A stretch of DNA of 64,000 nt, taken from the NCBI RefSeq assembly GCF_003952005.1, contig NZ_QXGJ01000009.1, positions 50,452 to 114,451 of the forward strand, in the 5' to 3' direction. The notes beneath the pieces are model-generated. The model worked only from the letters and a program-made list of their open reading frames with translations, did no database searches and was not told where the DNA came from. The stretch comes from Bifidobacterium callimiconis. Lineage in GTDB: Bacteria; Actinomycetota; Actinomycetes; Actinomycetales; Bifidobacteriaceae. Both the position numbers and the translations under genes were made by a program. Shown piece after piece: positions 18,907 through 27,683 of this stretch; within the stretch, counting starts at the first letter, position 1, and every line of letters starts with the position of its first letter.

Positions 18907-19671
18907 ATGGTTCAGATCAAAGACATGCTTGACGCCACCCAGACGATCCGTCCCGACGGACGCGCGGTGGACGAACTGCGTCCGGTGAAGATCACCCGAC
19001 ACTGGACCGACGTTCCGGAGGGTTCCGTGCTCATCGAATGCGGCAACACGCGCGTGATGTGCACCGCCACGTTCACGCAGGGCGTACCCCGCTGGCGCAA
19101 GGACTCCGGCCTCGGCTGGGTCACCGCCGAATACTCCATGCTTCCCCGCGCCACCACCGAACGCACCGACCGCGAATCCGTGCGTGGCAAGATCGGCGGC
19201 CGCACCCACGAGATCAGCCGACTTATCGGCCGCTGCCTGCGCGGCGTGGTCGACATGAAGGCCCTCGGCGAGAACCAGATCCAGATCGACTGTGACGTGC
19301 TGCAGGCCGACGGCGGCACCCGCACCGCATCCATCACCGGCGCCTACGTGGCGCTCGCCGACGCAGTGGCCTGGGCCAAGGAGCACAAGATGATCCGCGC
19401 GAACCGCACCGTGCTGCGCGATCAGGTGTCCGCCGTGTCCGTGGGGGTGATCGACGGCAAGCCGATGCTGGACCTGCCTTACGTGGAGGACAGCAACGCC
19501 ATGACCGACATGAACGTGGCCATGACCGGCGCCGGTGCGTTCATCGAGATCCAGGGCACCGCCGAGCATCGTCCCTTCACCCGCAAGGAGCTGGGCGAGC
19601 TGCTCGACCTGGCCGAGAAGGGCAACAAGGAGCTTCAGGCGGCGCAGAGGGCGGCGCTGCAGCAGGACTGA
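18907..19671 (+). CDS. rph: Ribonuclease PH
   Basis: The 254-residue phosphorolytic exonuclease trims tRNA 3' ends. Signatures include [65 protein letters not shown] and the catalytic [26 protein letters not shown] at 18907 is preceded by GGAGGCTACGGAGG. It is followed by rdgB after 186 bp; the pairing of rph and rdgB is common. Confidence 0.96.
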   Translation: MVQIKDMLDATQTIRPDGRAVDELRPVKITRHWTDVPEGSVLIECGNTRVMCTATFTQGVPRWRKDSGLGWVTAEYSMLPRATTERTDRESVRGKIGGRTHEISRLIGRCLRGVVDMKALGENQIQIDCDVLQADGGTRTASITGAYVALADAVAWAKEHKMIRANRTVLRDQVSAVSVGVIDGKPMLDLPYVEDSNAMTDMNVAMTGAGAFIEIQGTAEHRPFTRKELGELLDLAEKGNKELQAAQRAALQQD

Positions 19672-19857
19672 ACGGCTGACATGACCGGTCCGGTGAGCAA
19701 CCGATGATGGTGCCGCCGGACCGGTGTAACGGTCGCCACCGCCCGTCTTGCATAATGATTTGCATAGTTTTGTCGTGTCTGGTTTGTCGTATTGGGCAGG
19801 CGCGGTATGGGCTCATAAAGCCCGATATTTCAGTGGATTCAATGAGGAGGAGTCGCT

Positions 19858-20556
19858 ATGAGCGATACGATCAGAATGGTGGTCGCCACCCATAATGAAG
19901 GCAAGCTGGCCGAAATCAAGCGCATTCTCGTGGAGGATCTGGGCGAGGACGCCGAGCGGATCGAACTGGTGACCGCCGGCTCGCTGAACCTGCCCGACCC
20001 GGTGGAGGACGGCGTCTCGTTCGAACAGAACGCGCTGCTCAAGGCGCGTGACGTGGTGCGACGGACCGGTCTGCCCGCCGTGGCCGACGATTCCGGGCTG
20101 ATCGTGGACGTGCTGGGCGCCGCACCCGGCATTCTGTCCGCTCGCTGGGCCGGCGTGCATGGCGACGACGCCGCCAACAACCGACTGCTGCTCGCCCAGA
20201 TCGAAGACATCCCCGACGCCAACCGCACCGCACGATTCCGCTGCGCGGCGGCGCTCGTGGTGCCGGAAACCGACGACGGCCGTACCGAACCGCCGTACGA
20301 CATCCACAACGAGAACGTGGAGCTCGGCGACATGCAGGGCGTGATCATCCGTGCGCCGCGCGGAGAGCATGGATTTGGCTACGATCCGATCTTCGTGCCC
20401 GACGACCAGCCGGCGCGTGCCGCCGAAGCCGGCCATCCGCTCACCTCGGCCGAAATGATGCCGGAGGAGAAGAACGCGATCTCGCACCGTTCCAAGGCCA
20501 TCCGTCGTCTGGTGCCCAGCATCCGCCGCCTCGTGCTGCACAACTACGTGCAGTGA
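19858..20556 (+). CDS. rdgB: Non-canonical purine NTP pyrophosphatase (RdgB/HAM1)
   Basis: The 232-residue house-cleaning enzyme hydrolyses dITP, XTP and ITP to monophosphates. It shows VVATHNEGKLAEIKRIL, the metal-binding FEQNALLKARDVVRRTGLPAVADDSGLIVDVLGAAPGILSARWAG and GEHGFGYDPIFVPD. ATG at 19858 follows GAGGAGG. The gene lies downstream of rph in the same direction. Confidence 0.95.
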   Translation: MSDTIRMVVATHNEGKLAEIKRILVEDLGEDAERIELVTAGSLNLPDPVEDGVSFEQNALLKARDVVRRTGLPAVADDSGLIVDVLGAAPGILSARWAGVHGDDAANNRLLLAQIEDIPDANRTARFRCAAALVVPETDDGRTEPPYDIHNENVELGDMQGVIIRAPRGEHGFGYDPIFVPDDQPARAAEAGHPLTSAEMMPEEKNAISHRSKAIRRLVPSIRRLVLHNYVQ

Positions 20557-20620
20557 GTGGTCGCCCCTCTTCTCCCTCTGATGAGGAAGGTGTCACGCAA
20601 GGCGCGACAGAGGTGGGGCT
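20557..20620. repeat. Diverged REP-like unit after rdgB
   Basis: GCCCCTCTTCTCCCTCTGATGAGGAAGGTGTCACGC...GCGCGACAGAGGTGGGGC is a worn version of the palindromic family, at the convergent end of rdgB and tRNA-Leu. Confidence 0.5.
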
Positions 20621-20639
20621 GCGAAGAGCAGATAAAAAA

Positions 20640-20681
20640 AAATCCTCGGAATCGTTGAAACCACAACGATTCCGAGGATTT
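20640..20681 (-). terminator. Intrinsic terminator of tRNA-Leu
   Basis: AAATCCTCGGAATCGTTG (20640-20657) pairs perfectly with CAACGATTCCGAGGATTT (20664-20681). The upstream A-run (20634-20642) is a U-run on the minus strand. Confidence 0.92.
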
Positions 20682-20689
20682 CCTATCGG

Positions 20690-20770
20690 TGCGCGAGATG
20701 GGACTTGAACCCACACGTCAAAGACACAGGAACCTAAATCCTGCGCGTCTACCAATTCCGCCACTCGCGC
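20690..20770 (-). tRNA. tRNA-Leu (anticodon UAG)
   Basis: The acceptor strands GCGCGAG and CTCGCGC pair fully. The anticodon stem CAGGA/TCCTG encloses TTTAGGT, giving anticodon TAG. The T-arm GTGGGTTCAAGTCCCAT is canonical, and an extended variable region fits a class II tRNA. The terminal CCA is not fully encoded (CCG follows the discriminator A). Confidence 0.93.
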
Positions 20771-20842
20771 GTTGTTCCCATATGATCGCATCCCATGCGT
20801 CTGTTCATGCGTTCGCTGCGATCAATGAGTCACGGTAAACAA

Positions 20843-20869
20843 AAACCCTAGGCGAAGTGCCTAGGGTTT
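20843..20869 (-). terminator. Intrinsic terminator of tRNA-Thr
   Basis: AAACCCTAGGC (20843-20853) pairs with GCCTAGGGTTT (20859-20869), loop GAAGT, followed on the minus strand by TTTTTGTTTACC. Confidence 0.9.
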
Positions 20870-20873
20870 CCCG

Positions 20874-20949
20874 TGGAGCCACTTGACAGAATCGAACTGT
20901 CGACCTGCTCATTACGAGTGAGCCGCTCTACCGACTGAGCTAAAGTGGC
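20874..20949 (-). tRNA. tRNA-Thr (anticodon CGU)
   Basis: The acceptor GCCACTT pairs with AAGTGGC, and CCA is encoded. Anticodon stem GCTCA/TGAGC encloses CTCGTAA, giving anticodon CGT. D-arm TAGCTCAGTCGGTAGAGC and T-loop GTTCGATTC are canonical. The total is 76 nt with CCA. Confidence 0.95.
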
Positions 20950-21093
20950 ACATGGCACATTGCTGCGCACACAAGTAAAGGATATTACCGGACGATTCGG
21001 AAAAATCCAAATCGATGGTGGATGGAGCGCGGTTTGCGCGTGTCGCAGGGGTTGTGGGGCGCGGACGCCTCTGGTTTTGAACGCCTCCCGTGT

Positions 21094-21331
21094 TCTCTCT
21101 CCCAAGGAGGGAGATGTCGTGACGAATGTCGCGACAGAGGGAGGGACGCGAAGATGAATCGTGAAGGTTCGGCCCCTTGCTCTTCATGGAGGAGGGGTCA
21201 TTTTTCGTTCTCCCTCCCGGGGAGGGAGATGTCGTGACGAACGTCGCGACAGAGGGAGGGGTGCGAAGGCGGAAGGTTGCTGTTCCCTCCCTCAGTCATG
21301 CTGTCGCATGACAGCTCCCTCCCTTGGAGGG
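21094..21331. repeat. Cluster of three REP-like palindromic units
   Basis: Two units of the form CTCCC...GGGAGATGTCGTGACGAA(t/c)GTCGCGACAGAGGGAGGG (21105-21152 and 21216-21265) are followed by CTCCCTCAGTCATGCTGTCGCATGACAGCTCCCTCCC (21287-21325) in the other arrangement. The interval 20950-21433 otherwise holds no convincing gene. Confidence 0.65.
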
Positions 21332-21433
21332 AGCACGCGGGTTTTGGCTTTCGGGGGTGGCTGATCATGATTGATGATGGGAATAGACCTGCGGTCAGGG
21401 GCGTTGTATCGGGCGGCTGGGGATAATGGGTGC

Positions 21434-22639
21434 ATGGATAACGCACGTATGGATGCCGCGAACATGGACGACTCCACAAGCAAGAACGGGAACACGGCCG
21501 ATGCCGAGGGCGCGATGCTGGATTTCTATCCGCTGATTCCCGCCGGGGGAGTGGGATCGCGGCTCTGGCCGATCAGTCGCGGCGGACGGCCCAAATTCCT
21601 CTACGACTTCCTCGGCTCCGGACGCACCATGATCCAGGCCACGTTCGATCGTCTGGCCGCACTCGCCGGCGCCGAACGCGTGTCCGTGATCTCCGGCGTG
21701 ACGCATGAGGCCGCTATCCGCGCGCAGCTGCCGGAACTCGACGCACGCAATCTGTTCACCGAGCCGGTCGGACGCGACTCCACGGCCGCCATCGCACTAT
21801 CCGTGGCGATACTGGCGAAACGATATGGCGACGACATCGTCGTCGGATCATTCGCCGCCGATCACGTGATTCGCGATGACGAGGCCTTCGCGTCATGCGT
21901 GGGACAGGCCGTGGCCGCGGCCCGCGCCGGATACGTGGTCACGATCGGCATCGCCGCCACCCGTCCGTCCACCGCGTTCGGATATATCCGCCACGGCGAA
22001 CCGTTGGGATCGCATATTCCCGGCGCTCCGGACGCGCGCCGTGTGCGGTCGTTCGTAGAAAAGCCCGACGCCGCCACCGCACAGGCATATCTGATGACCG
22101 GCGAATACCGGTGGAACGCCGGCATGTTCGTCATGCGGGCCGACGTGCTGCTCGATGCGCTGCGCCGACTCAAACCGGATATCCACCGCGTGGTCACCGC
22201 GCTCGCCGACGTGTGGGATGCGGACGATGGCGGTGAGACCCGCGCCGAGATGATGGAACGGTTGTGGCCGGGCGTGGAGAAGATCGCCTTCGACTATGCG
22301 CTTGCCGAACCGTTGGCGGCCGAGGGTGGCGTGGCCGTGGTGCCCGGCGGATTCGGCTGGGACGACATCGGCGACTTCAATTCGGTGGCGGCGCTGATTC
22401 CGAGCGTGGACGTGCGCAACAACAAGATCGTCGGTGATGCCGGGCATGTGGTGTGCCTGGATTCGGCGGGAAACGTGGTGGTGCCGTCGAGTGGACGCAT
22501 GGTGGCGTTGCTCGGCGCGGACGATATGGTCGTCGTCGACACGCCGGACGCGCTGCTGGTCGCGCCGCGTGCGCGCAGCCAGGAGGTCAAGCGCATGGTG
22601 GCCGAACTCACGGCTCGTGGTCATGCCGAAATCCTGTAG
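21434..22639 (+). CDS. manC: Mannose-1-phosphate guanylyltransferase
   Basis: The roughly 401-residue nucleotidyltransferase makes GDP-mannose from GTP and mannose 1-phosphate. YPLIPAGGVGSRLWPISRGGRPKFLYDF is the nucleotide-binding signature, followed by GRDSTAAIALS, FAADHVI, FVEKPD and GGFGWDDIGDF. There is no C-terminal isomerase domain, so it is the single-function form. The start is uncertain: ATG 21434 has GGGG upstream, and in-frame ATGs lie at 21371 and 21464. A link to cell-surface glycans is likely but no glycosyltransferases are adjacent. Confidence 0.85.
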   Translation: MDNARMDAANMDDSTSKNGNTADAEGAMLDFYPLIPAGGVGSRLWPISRGGRPKFLYDFLGSGRTMIQATFDRLAALAGAERVSVISGVTHEAAIRAQLPELDARNLFTEPVGRDSTAAIALSVAILAKRYGDDIVVGSFAADHVIRDDEAFASCVGQAVAAARAGYVVTIGIAATRPSTAFGYIRHGEPLGSHIPGAPDARRVRSFVEKPDAATAQAYLMTGEYRWNAGMFVMRADVLLDALRRLKPDIHRVVTALADVWDADDGGETRAEMMERLWPGVEKIAFDYALAEPLAAEGGVAVVPGGFGWDDIGDFNSVAALIPSVDVRNNKIVGDAGHVVCLDSAGNVVVPSSGRMVALLGADDMVVVDTPDALLVAPRARSQEVKRMVAELTARGHAEIL

Positions 22640-22654
22640 AGGGGCGTGGGGGAA

Positions 22655-22830
22655 TTTGGTAGTTGGGACGCGATGTTCGAGGTTTGGTAGTCGAAACGTG
22701 ACGCTTTTGCGCGGTGTTTACGCTCACAACGTCGCGATTTGACTACCAAACCGTGGAATGTCGCGTTTCAACTACCGAAATGTTGCGTTCGGACTACCGA
22801 GTCGCGGAATGTCGCGATCTGACTATCGAG
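22655..22830. repeat. Inverted array of TTTGGTAGT / ACTACCAAA units
   Basis: Two forward units (TTTGGTAGT at 22655 and 22683, 28 bp apart) face four reversed units (ACTACCAAA 22742, ACTACCGAAA 22771, ACTACCGA 22793, ACTATCGAG 22822; steps 29, 22, 29). The unit interiors share GGAATGTCGCG. The array fills the gap between manC and pgi and could fold as a long imperfect hairpin. Confidence 0.72.
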
Positions 22831-23073
22831 TTGTCGCGGGGTGTGTCATGGCGGGCGGAGGGGATCGGCCTCGGTGTGTGCGAATGTTCGATATTGAACG
22901 GGTTCGATGGTGAACGGCAGGTAACGCGGCGATAGGTTCTGTCTATTGCACGTTCTAACGCACAAATGACAACATTTCTGTTCGTTTTTTACTGTCCGTG
23001 AAGGCCGGTATTGTGAAACGCGGAACAGGCGCTCAATACCACCGAGACGCCTCAAGTGATGAAAGGACCTCAC

Positions 23074-24771
23074 ATGGCCATTAATCCTCCCATTGACGCC
23101 ACCCAGACTCCCGCTTGGGCTGCGCTGCAGAAGCACTATGACGAGCTGCAGGCCGAAGGCATCGACCTCAAGAAGTGGTTCGCCGAAGACGCCGACCGCG
23201 TGGAGAAGCTCAGCTTCGAAGCCGGCGACCTGCACTTCGACCTTTCCAAGAACCTCATCAAGCCCGAAACCCTCAAGCTGTTCGCCGACCTCGCCAAGGA
23301 CGTGAAGCTCGACGAGCGCATCAAGCAGCAGTACACCGGCGTGCACATCAACAACACCGAGGACCGTGCCGTGCTGCACACCGCCCTGCGTCGCCCGGTC
23401 GAGGATGAGGGCAAGTACATCGTCGACGGCCAGGACGTGGTCAAGGACGTGCGCGACACCCTCGAGCGCATCTACGCGTTCGCCGAGAAGGTCCGCTCCG
23501 GCGAATGGCGCGGCGTGACCGGCAAGAAGATCGACACCGTGGTCAACATCGGCATCGGCGGCTCCGACCTGGGTCCCGTCATGGCGTACGAGGCCCTCAA
23601 GCCCTACGCCGACGCCGGCATCTCCGCCCGCTACATCTCCAACATCGACCCCAACGACCTGGCCGAGAAGACCAAGGGCCTCGATCCGGAGACCACGCTG
23701 TTCATCATCGTCTCCAAGACCTTCACCACGCTGGAGACCCTGACCAACGCCCGTGAGGCCCGTACCTGGCTGCTCGAGGAGCTCAAGGCCTCCGGCGCCA
23801 TCGACGGTTCCGACGAGAAGAACGCCGAAGCCATCAAGAAGCACTTCGTGGCCGTCTCCACCAACCTGGAGAAGGTCGAGGAGTTCGGCATCGACCCGGA
23901 GAACGCCTTCGGCTTCTGGAACTGGGTCGGCGGCCGCTACTCCGTGGATTCCGCCGTCGGCACCTCGCTCGCCGTGGTCTACGGCCCGGCCCAGTTCGAG
24001 GAGTTCCTGCACGGCTTCCATGAGATCGACGAGTACTTCGCCAACACCCCGTTCGAGAAGAACGTGGTGGCTCTGCTCGGCCTGCTCAACGTGTGGTACC
24101 GCAACTTCTTCAAGGTGGCCTCCCACGCCGTGCTGCCGTACGACCAGTACCTGCACCGCTTCCCGGCCTACCTGCAGCAGCTGACCATGGAGTCCAACGG
24201 CAAGTCCGTGCGCTGGGACGGCACCCCGGTGACCACCGAGACCGGCGAGATCTTCTGGGGCGAGCCCGGCACCAACGGCCAGCACGCCTTCTACCAGCTG
24301 ATCCACCAGGGCACCCAGCTCATCCCGGCCGACTTCATCGCCTTCGCCAACACCCCGAACCCGGTGAAGGACGGCGACCAGGACGTGCACGAGCTGTTCC
24401 TCGGCAACTACCTGGCCCAGACCAAGGCCCTCGCCTTCGGCAAGACCGCCGACGAGGTGCGCGCCGAGGGAACGCCGGAGGCCATCGTGCCGGCCCGCGT
24501 GTTCAAGGGCAACCGTCCGACCACGTCCATCCTCGGCGTGGCCCTGACCCCGTTCTCGCTCGGCGAGCTCATCGCCCTGTACGAGCACATCACCCTCGTC
24601 GAGGGCACCGTGTGGGGTCTGGACTCCTACGATCAGTGGGGTGTGGAGCTCGGCAAGCAGCTCGCCAAGCAGATCACCCCGGCCATCTCCAAGGATGACG
24701 ACGCCCTGGCCGCCCAGGACGCCTCCACCCAGAGCCTGATCAAGTTCTACCGCGAGCACCGCGAGTTCTGA
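23074..24771 (+). CDS. pgi: Glucose-6-phosphate isomerase
   Basis: The 565-residue enzyme interconverts glucose 6-phosphate and fructose 6-phosphate, feeding the bifid shunt in bifidobacteria. Signatures are [54 protein letters not shown] and [20 protein letters not shown]; the C-terminal [17 protein letters not shown] contains the family's second PROSITE-type motif. ATG 23074 follows GAAAGGA at the correct distance. Codon use is very biased, as expected for a highly expressed gene. A terminator lies at 24881. Confidence 0.97.
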   Translation: MAINPPIDATQTPAWAALQKHYDELQAEGIDLKKWFAEDADRVEKLSFEAGDLHFDLSKNLIKPETLKLFADLAKDVKLDERIKQQYTGVHINNTEDRAVLHTALRRPVEDEGKYIVDGQDVVKDVRDTLERIYAFAEKVRSGEWRGVTGKKIDTVVNIGIGGSDLGPVMAYEALKPYADAGISARYISNIDPNDLAEKTKGLDPETTLFIIVSKTFTTLETLTNAREARTWLLEELKASGAIDGSDEKNAEAIKKHFVAVSTNLEKVEEFGIDPENAFGFWNWVGGRYSVDSAVGTSLAVVYGPAQFEEFLHGFHEIDEYFANTPFEKNVVALLGLLNVWYRNFFKVASHAVLPYDQYLHRFPAYLQQLTMESNGKSVRWDGTPVTTETGEIFWGEPGTNGQHAFYQLIHQGTQLIPADFIAFANTPNPVKDGDQDVHELFLGNYLAQTKALAFGKTADEVRAEGTPEAIVPARVFKGNRPTTSILGVALTPFSLGELIALYEHITLVEGTVWGLDSYDQWGVELGKQLAKQITPAISKDDDALAAQDASTQSLIKFYREHREF

Positions 24772-24796
24772 TTCCTCCCTGTGAGGGACTAGAACC

Positions 24797-24851
24797 CGGC
24801 ATCTCATCCGTCACGCTTTGCATGTCGCCCCCCCCCTCGAGGGGCGGGCGA
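24797..24851. repeat. REP-like palindromic unit after pgi
   Basis: GGCATCTCATCCGTCACGCTTTGCATGTCGCCCCCCCCCTCGAGGGGCGGGCGAC is a variant of the CTCATCCGTC unit with a run of nine C residues. Confidence 0.65.
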
Positions 24852-24880
24852 CGGTGCGGTCTGACTTGCATGGATGAATT

Positions 24881-24914
24881 AAGGTGGCCTCCCGTTTCGG
24901 CGGGAGGCCACCTT
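24881..24914 (+). terminator. Intrinsic terminator of pgi
   Basis: AAGGTGGCCTCCCG (24881-24894) pairs perfectly with CGGGAGGCCACCTT (24901-24914), loop TTTCGG, followed by GTCGTTTTCT. Confidence 0.88.
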
Positions 24915-24969
24915 GTCGTTTTCTGGGGCAATTCGTGTGTATCGTCTTGGCCTTATGGGCTATCTGCGG

Positions 24970-25177
24970 TTCGCTAGGTGGATTATGGATGGCGTGAAGG
25001 TCTATCTGCCGTTCGCTAGGTTCTCAGGAAAATAGAGAAGATCGTGTATGGGGTAGTTCCAGATAGTTCGGTGATCAGATATAGCGTTTCTTGCAAGTGA
25101 GGATGTGCCGGCTATATTGGCAAGCACCTAGCGAATGGTGGATATGTCTCTGCAATCTCGTGTGAGCACCTAGCGAA
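24970..25177. repeat. TTCGCTAGGT inverted element, copy C
   Basis: Forward motifs TTCGCTAGGT at 24970-24979 and 25012-25021; reversed ACCTAGCGAA at 25126-25135 and 25168-25177. Both pairs are exactly 42 bp apart. All four motifs are perfect here. CCGGCTATATTGGCAAGC precedes the inner reversed motif and is the near-complement of the sequence after the inner forward motif of copy A. Confidence 0.85.
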
Positions 25178-25315
25178 GCGTAGATAGGCTTGGAAGCGCC
25201 ATAGATCTGGATCGGGTTCAGGAACATTTGATTCGCTGTGCAGTAGGATGGCGGGAAGAAACAACGTAGTTAAGACCGACGCGAGCGAATGAACACATGT
25301 CGGAGAGGAAATGCG

Positions 25316-26539
25316 ATGAAGGATTCCGGGGGATGGGTGCCGCCGTGGGGCGGTGAGGACACCGGCAAGCGTGTCGGCTTCGATGAGTTTCTCAACAATG
25401 ATCGTGATGCCGGTCCGTCTAGGGACAACGACGCCAGCGGTACCAACGACGTCCCCGATTACGGCAGTGGCATCGCCAATCGCGGCTTCGCATGGAACAA
25501 CGGAAACGCTGGAGCCGATGCCCGGCGGAAGAAACCCCGGGGCTCCCGCCTCGTCTCCCTGCTCGTGCTGCTGGCGATGGTCGCGGCGGCCGCAGGCGGA
25601 TTCGCATGGCATCGCAGCCGACTCCCCGGCGGCTCTGCGCTCAACTGCTCCAACCAAACCAGCGCCAAAGACTCCAAAGACTACTGCTACGGCGGATTCG
25701 TGCCGCTCGAACCCAACGGCCCCCGACTGTCCGAAGCGAAGGCCGGCCCATATTTCAGTACGGCCGTGGCCGACGTCTACCCGGCCGACGACGCCCTCCG
25801 CCTCGCCGTGGCTGGCGGAGACCTCAACGCCATACATTCCGCCGCCACAACGGCAAAGAGCGCCGCCGATCATGCCGCCGCAACGCTCGCGGCCCGCACC
25901 TGGCCCAATTCCCTGGACAAACCCATCCGACGGGTGATCCTCGAATATCAGGAACGATCGGCGATCTACGCCAACCTGACCACGAACACCAATCCCGAGG
26001 CCATCGACTGGATGACCTACAGCGAATTCAAACCATCCGGCGCGCAATCCATCGTCCGCACGGCACTGGAACTTGACTCCGAACCCACCCCGGCCGCGCC
26101 GATCGAGGTCACCGGACTCACCGACGCCGGCTTGTGCACCGGATTCGCGCTCATCGGCGACGACGGACAGGAGGTCCCACGCCGCTGCGTGACCGTGCAC
26201 GCCGTCAGCCACATACCGTCTGACGTGGCGTCCATCGGCGTGGCCTTCAACCTGCTCGACGCCGACGGCACCATCCGCGCCACCGAGGTCAAGGCACTGT
26301 ACAGTTCCTACGACGATGACGGCAAACCGGTGCGCATCCACAACAACGACACCGTGACCATGACCTTGGAGATCAACCCCGACCTGCCCCAGACCGGCTG
26401 GAGACTCGCGCTCGTCGGATGGTCCGTACACGTGAACGACGGCGCCGACCTATCTCAGGACCCCGAGATTCATCAGGACGACTACACCGCACAGCAGATC
26501 GCGTCCGCCGCGGTCGTCAACGATTTCCGATTCGCATAG
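25316..26539 (+). CDS. Single-pass membrane protein, paralogue of the 27684 gene
   Basis: The 407-residue product starts at ATG 25316 behind GGAGAGG. A cytoplasmic, Asp/Asn-rich N-terminus of about 80 residues leads to a basic stretch and one membrane helix (SLLVLLAMVAAAAGGFAW), then an exported domain beginning with a Cys pair (LNCSN...YCYGG). The segment LSEAKAGPYFSTAVADVY...LNAIHSAATTAKSAADHAAATLAARTWPNSL aligns with the 27684 product, as does the C-terminal VVNDFRFA. No known domain is recognised. It is the first gene of a three-gene same-strand set and ends 8 bp before the next start. Confidence 0.7.
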   Translation: MKDSGGWVPPWGGEDTGKRVGFDEFLNNDRDAGPSRDNDASGTNDVPDYGSGIANRGFAWNNGNAGADARRKKPRGSRLVSLLVLLAMVAAAAGGFAWHRSRLPGGSALNCSNQTSAKDSKDYCYGGFVPLEPNGPRLSEAKAGPYFSTAVADVYPADDALRLAVAGGDLNAIHSAATTAKSAADHAAATLAARTWPNSLDKPIRRVILEYQERSAIYANLTTNTNPEAIDWMTYSEFKPSGAQSIVRTALELDSEPTPAAPIEVTGLTDAGLCTGFALIGDDGQEVPRRCVTVHAVSHIPSDVASIGVAFNLLDADGTIRATEVKALYSSYDDDGKPVRIHNNDTVTMTLEINPDLPQTGWRLALVGWSVHVNDGADLSQDPEIHQDDYTAQQIASAAVVNDFRFA

Positions 26540-26547
26540 GAGACGCC

Positions 26548-27576
26548 ATGAGACCGTTTCGCCAACCTGATGCGGATTATGTGCCGATCGACGCGGCCGG
26601 CGAGTCGAATGAGAAGACCCACCCGACCGGGCGGCGGAAGTCGTCCGGTGGAAAGACCGCCGGTAGGAAAATCGCCGACCGTGCGACCGCCGACCGTGCG
26701 ACCGCCGACCGTGCGACCGCCGACCGTGCGACTGGCGACCGTGCGACTGGCGACCGTGCGACCGCCGACCCCGCCGACTGTGCGACCGCTGACCGTAAGA
26801 CCAACACGGTAGATGCCGCCGCCCGTCCCCGCAGCTCCCGCACCGCCGCGATCGTCCTGATCCTGGCCCTCGCCCTGACCATCGTCGGATCCGTCACGAT
26901 CGGCACGACCACGCTGATCACAACCGACGACAACCCTCCCTCCGGATATCTGCCCGTCAGCGAATACTCGCTGGTCAATACCGCATCCGGCAGTATCGTC
27001 ACCAAGGCATACGTCCGCGACTACCCGGGCCAATTCACCAGCGTGGGCGAGGATGGCAACAGCTGCCGCATTGATCACGAGGACTGCGATTTCACGCTTG
27101 CCACCCAACGAGGCATCAGACCGGGCGACGGCTGGAATGCGTTCGTGAGACAATACGGCAACATGACCGCCGACGAGATCATCGTCTCCGATAATGACGG
27201 CGGGTATGTCAAGTCATACATGTCGGACGAGGACCGCGCCGCCGAGCGCAATCTGCGCGAGCATTACAACATCACCGTGGCTGAATTCGACCGCAAATAC
27301 ATCCAGGCCGGCAAAATCGACCTCGCCCAACGCGCCGTCACCGTGACGTTCCAAGCCAAGTACAAGCTCGGTCGCACCTACTACACCGCAGCCGAACAGT
27401 GGGAGGCGGAATACGGCGGCGGACTGCTCAACGTCGGACCGCTCCGCCGATACAACGGGCTACTGGACTTCGATCCGCAAACCTACATCATGGAATTCGA
27501 CTTCGGCAACAACGCCATGCGCCCGTATCTCGACGACGGTGATCTGATATCGATCTCGGTGAGGCTGAGCAAATGA
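26548..27576 (+). CDS. Single-pass membrane protein with ATADR pentapeptide repeats
   Basis: The 342-residue product starts at ATG 26548 (TAGGAGACGCC upstream). Residues about 43-84 form a tandem (A)TADR/TGDR repeat, then one membrane helix (AAIVLILALALTIVGSVTIG), then a 220-residue exported domain with YVRDYPGQFTSVGEDGN and a Cys pair (SCRIDHEDC). The exported domain does not resemble its neighbours and no family is recognised. It is translated directly after the 25316 gene and before its paralogue at 27684. Confidence 0.65.
   Translation: MRPFRQPDADYVPIDAAGESNEKTHPTGRRKSSGGKTAGRKIADRATADRATADRATADRATGDRATGDRATADPADCATADRKTNTVDAAARPRSSRTAAIVLILALALTIVGSVTIGTTTLITTDDNPPSGYLPVSEYSLVNTASGSIVTKAYVRDYPGQFTSVGEDGNSCRIDHEDCDFTLATQRGIRPGDGWNAFVRQYGNMTADEIIVSDNDGGYVKSYMSDEDRAAERNLREHYNITVAEFDRKYIQAGKIDLAQRAVTVTFQAKYKLGRTYYTAAEQWEAEYGGGLLNVGPLRRYNGLLDFDPQTYIMEFDFGNNAMRPYLDDGDLISISVRLSK
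26674..26795 (+). repeat. 15-bp in-frame tandem repeat
   Basis: GCCGACCGTGCGACC recurs about seven times with single-base variants (GGCGACCGTGCGACT). Since 15 is a multiple of three, copy-number change would lengthen or shorten the protein without a frameshift. Confidence 0.85.
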
Positions 27577-27683
27577 CCTGCGAATGGCGGAGGTCGGTAA
27601 GCGGCAGTGAATGACCTGCGAATGACAGTGAATGGTCGGGTGAGTGACGAATGACAACGAGCAACCACGCGAAAGAGAGACAC

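Noticed and set aside
22655..22830. CRISPR-like array
   Set aside because: Units face both ways, spacings are irregular, spacer parts are related to each other and no cas gene is near.
22846..24807. 653-codon minus-strand frame opposite pgi
   Set aside because: It mirrors the biased codons of pgi; the translation has no family motif and would need a start outside any plausible promoter.
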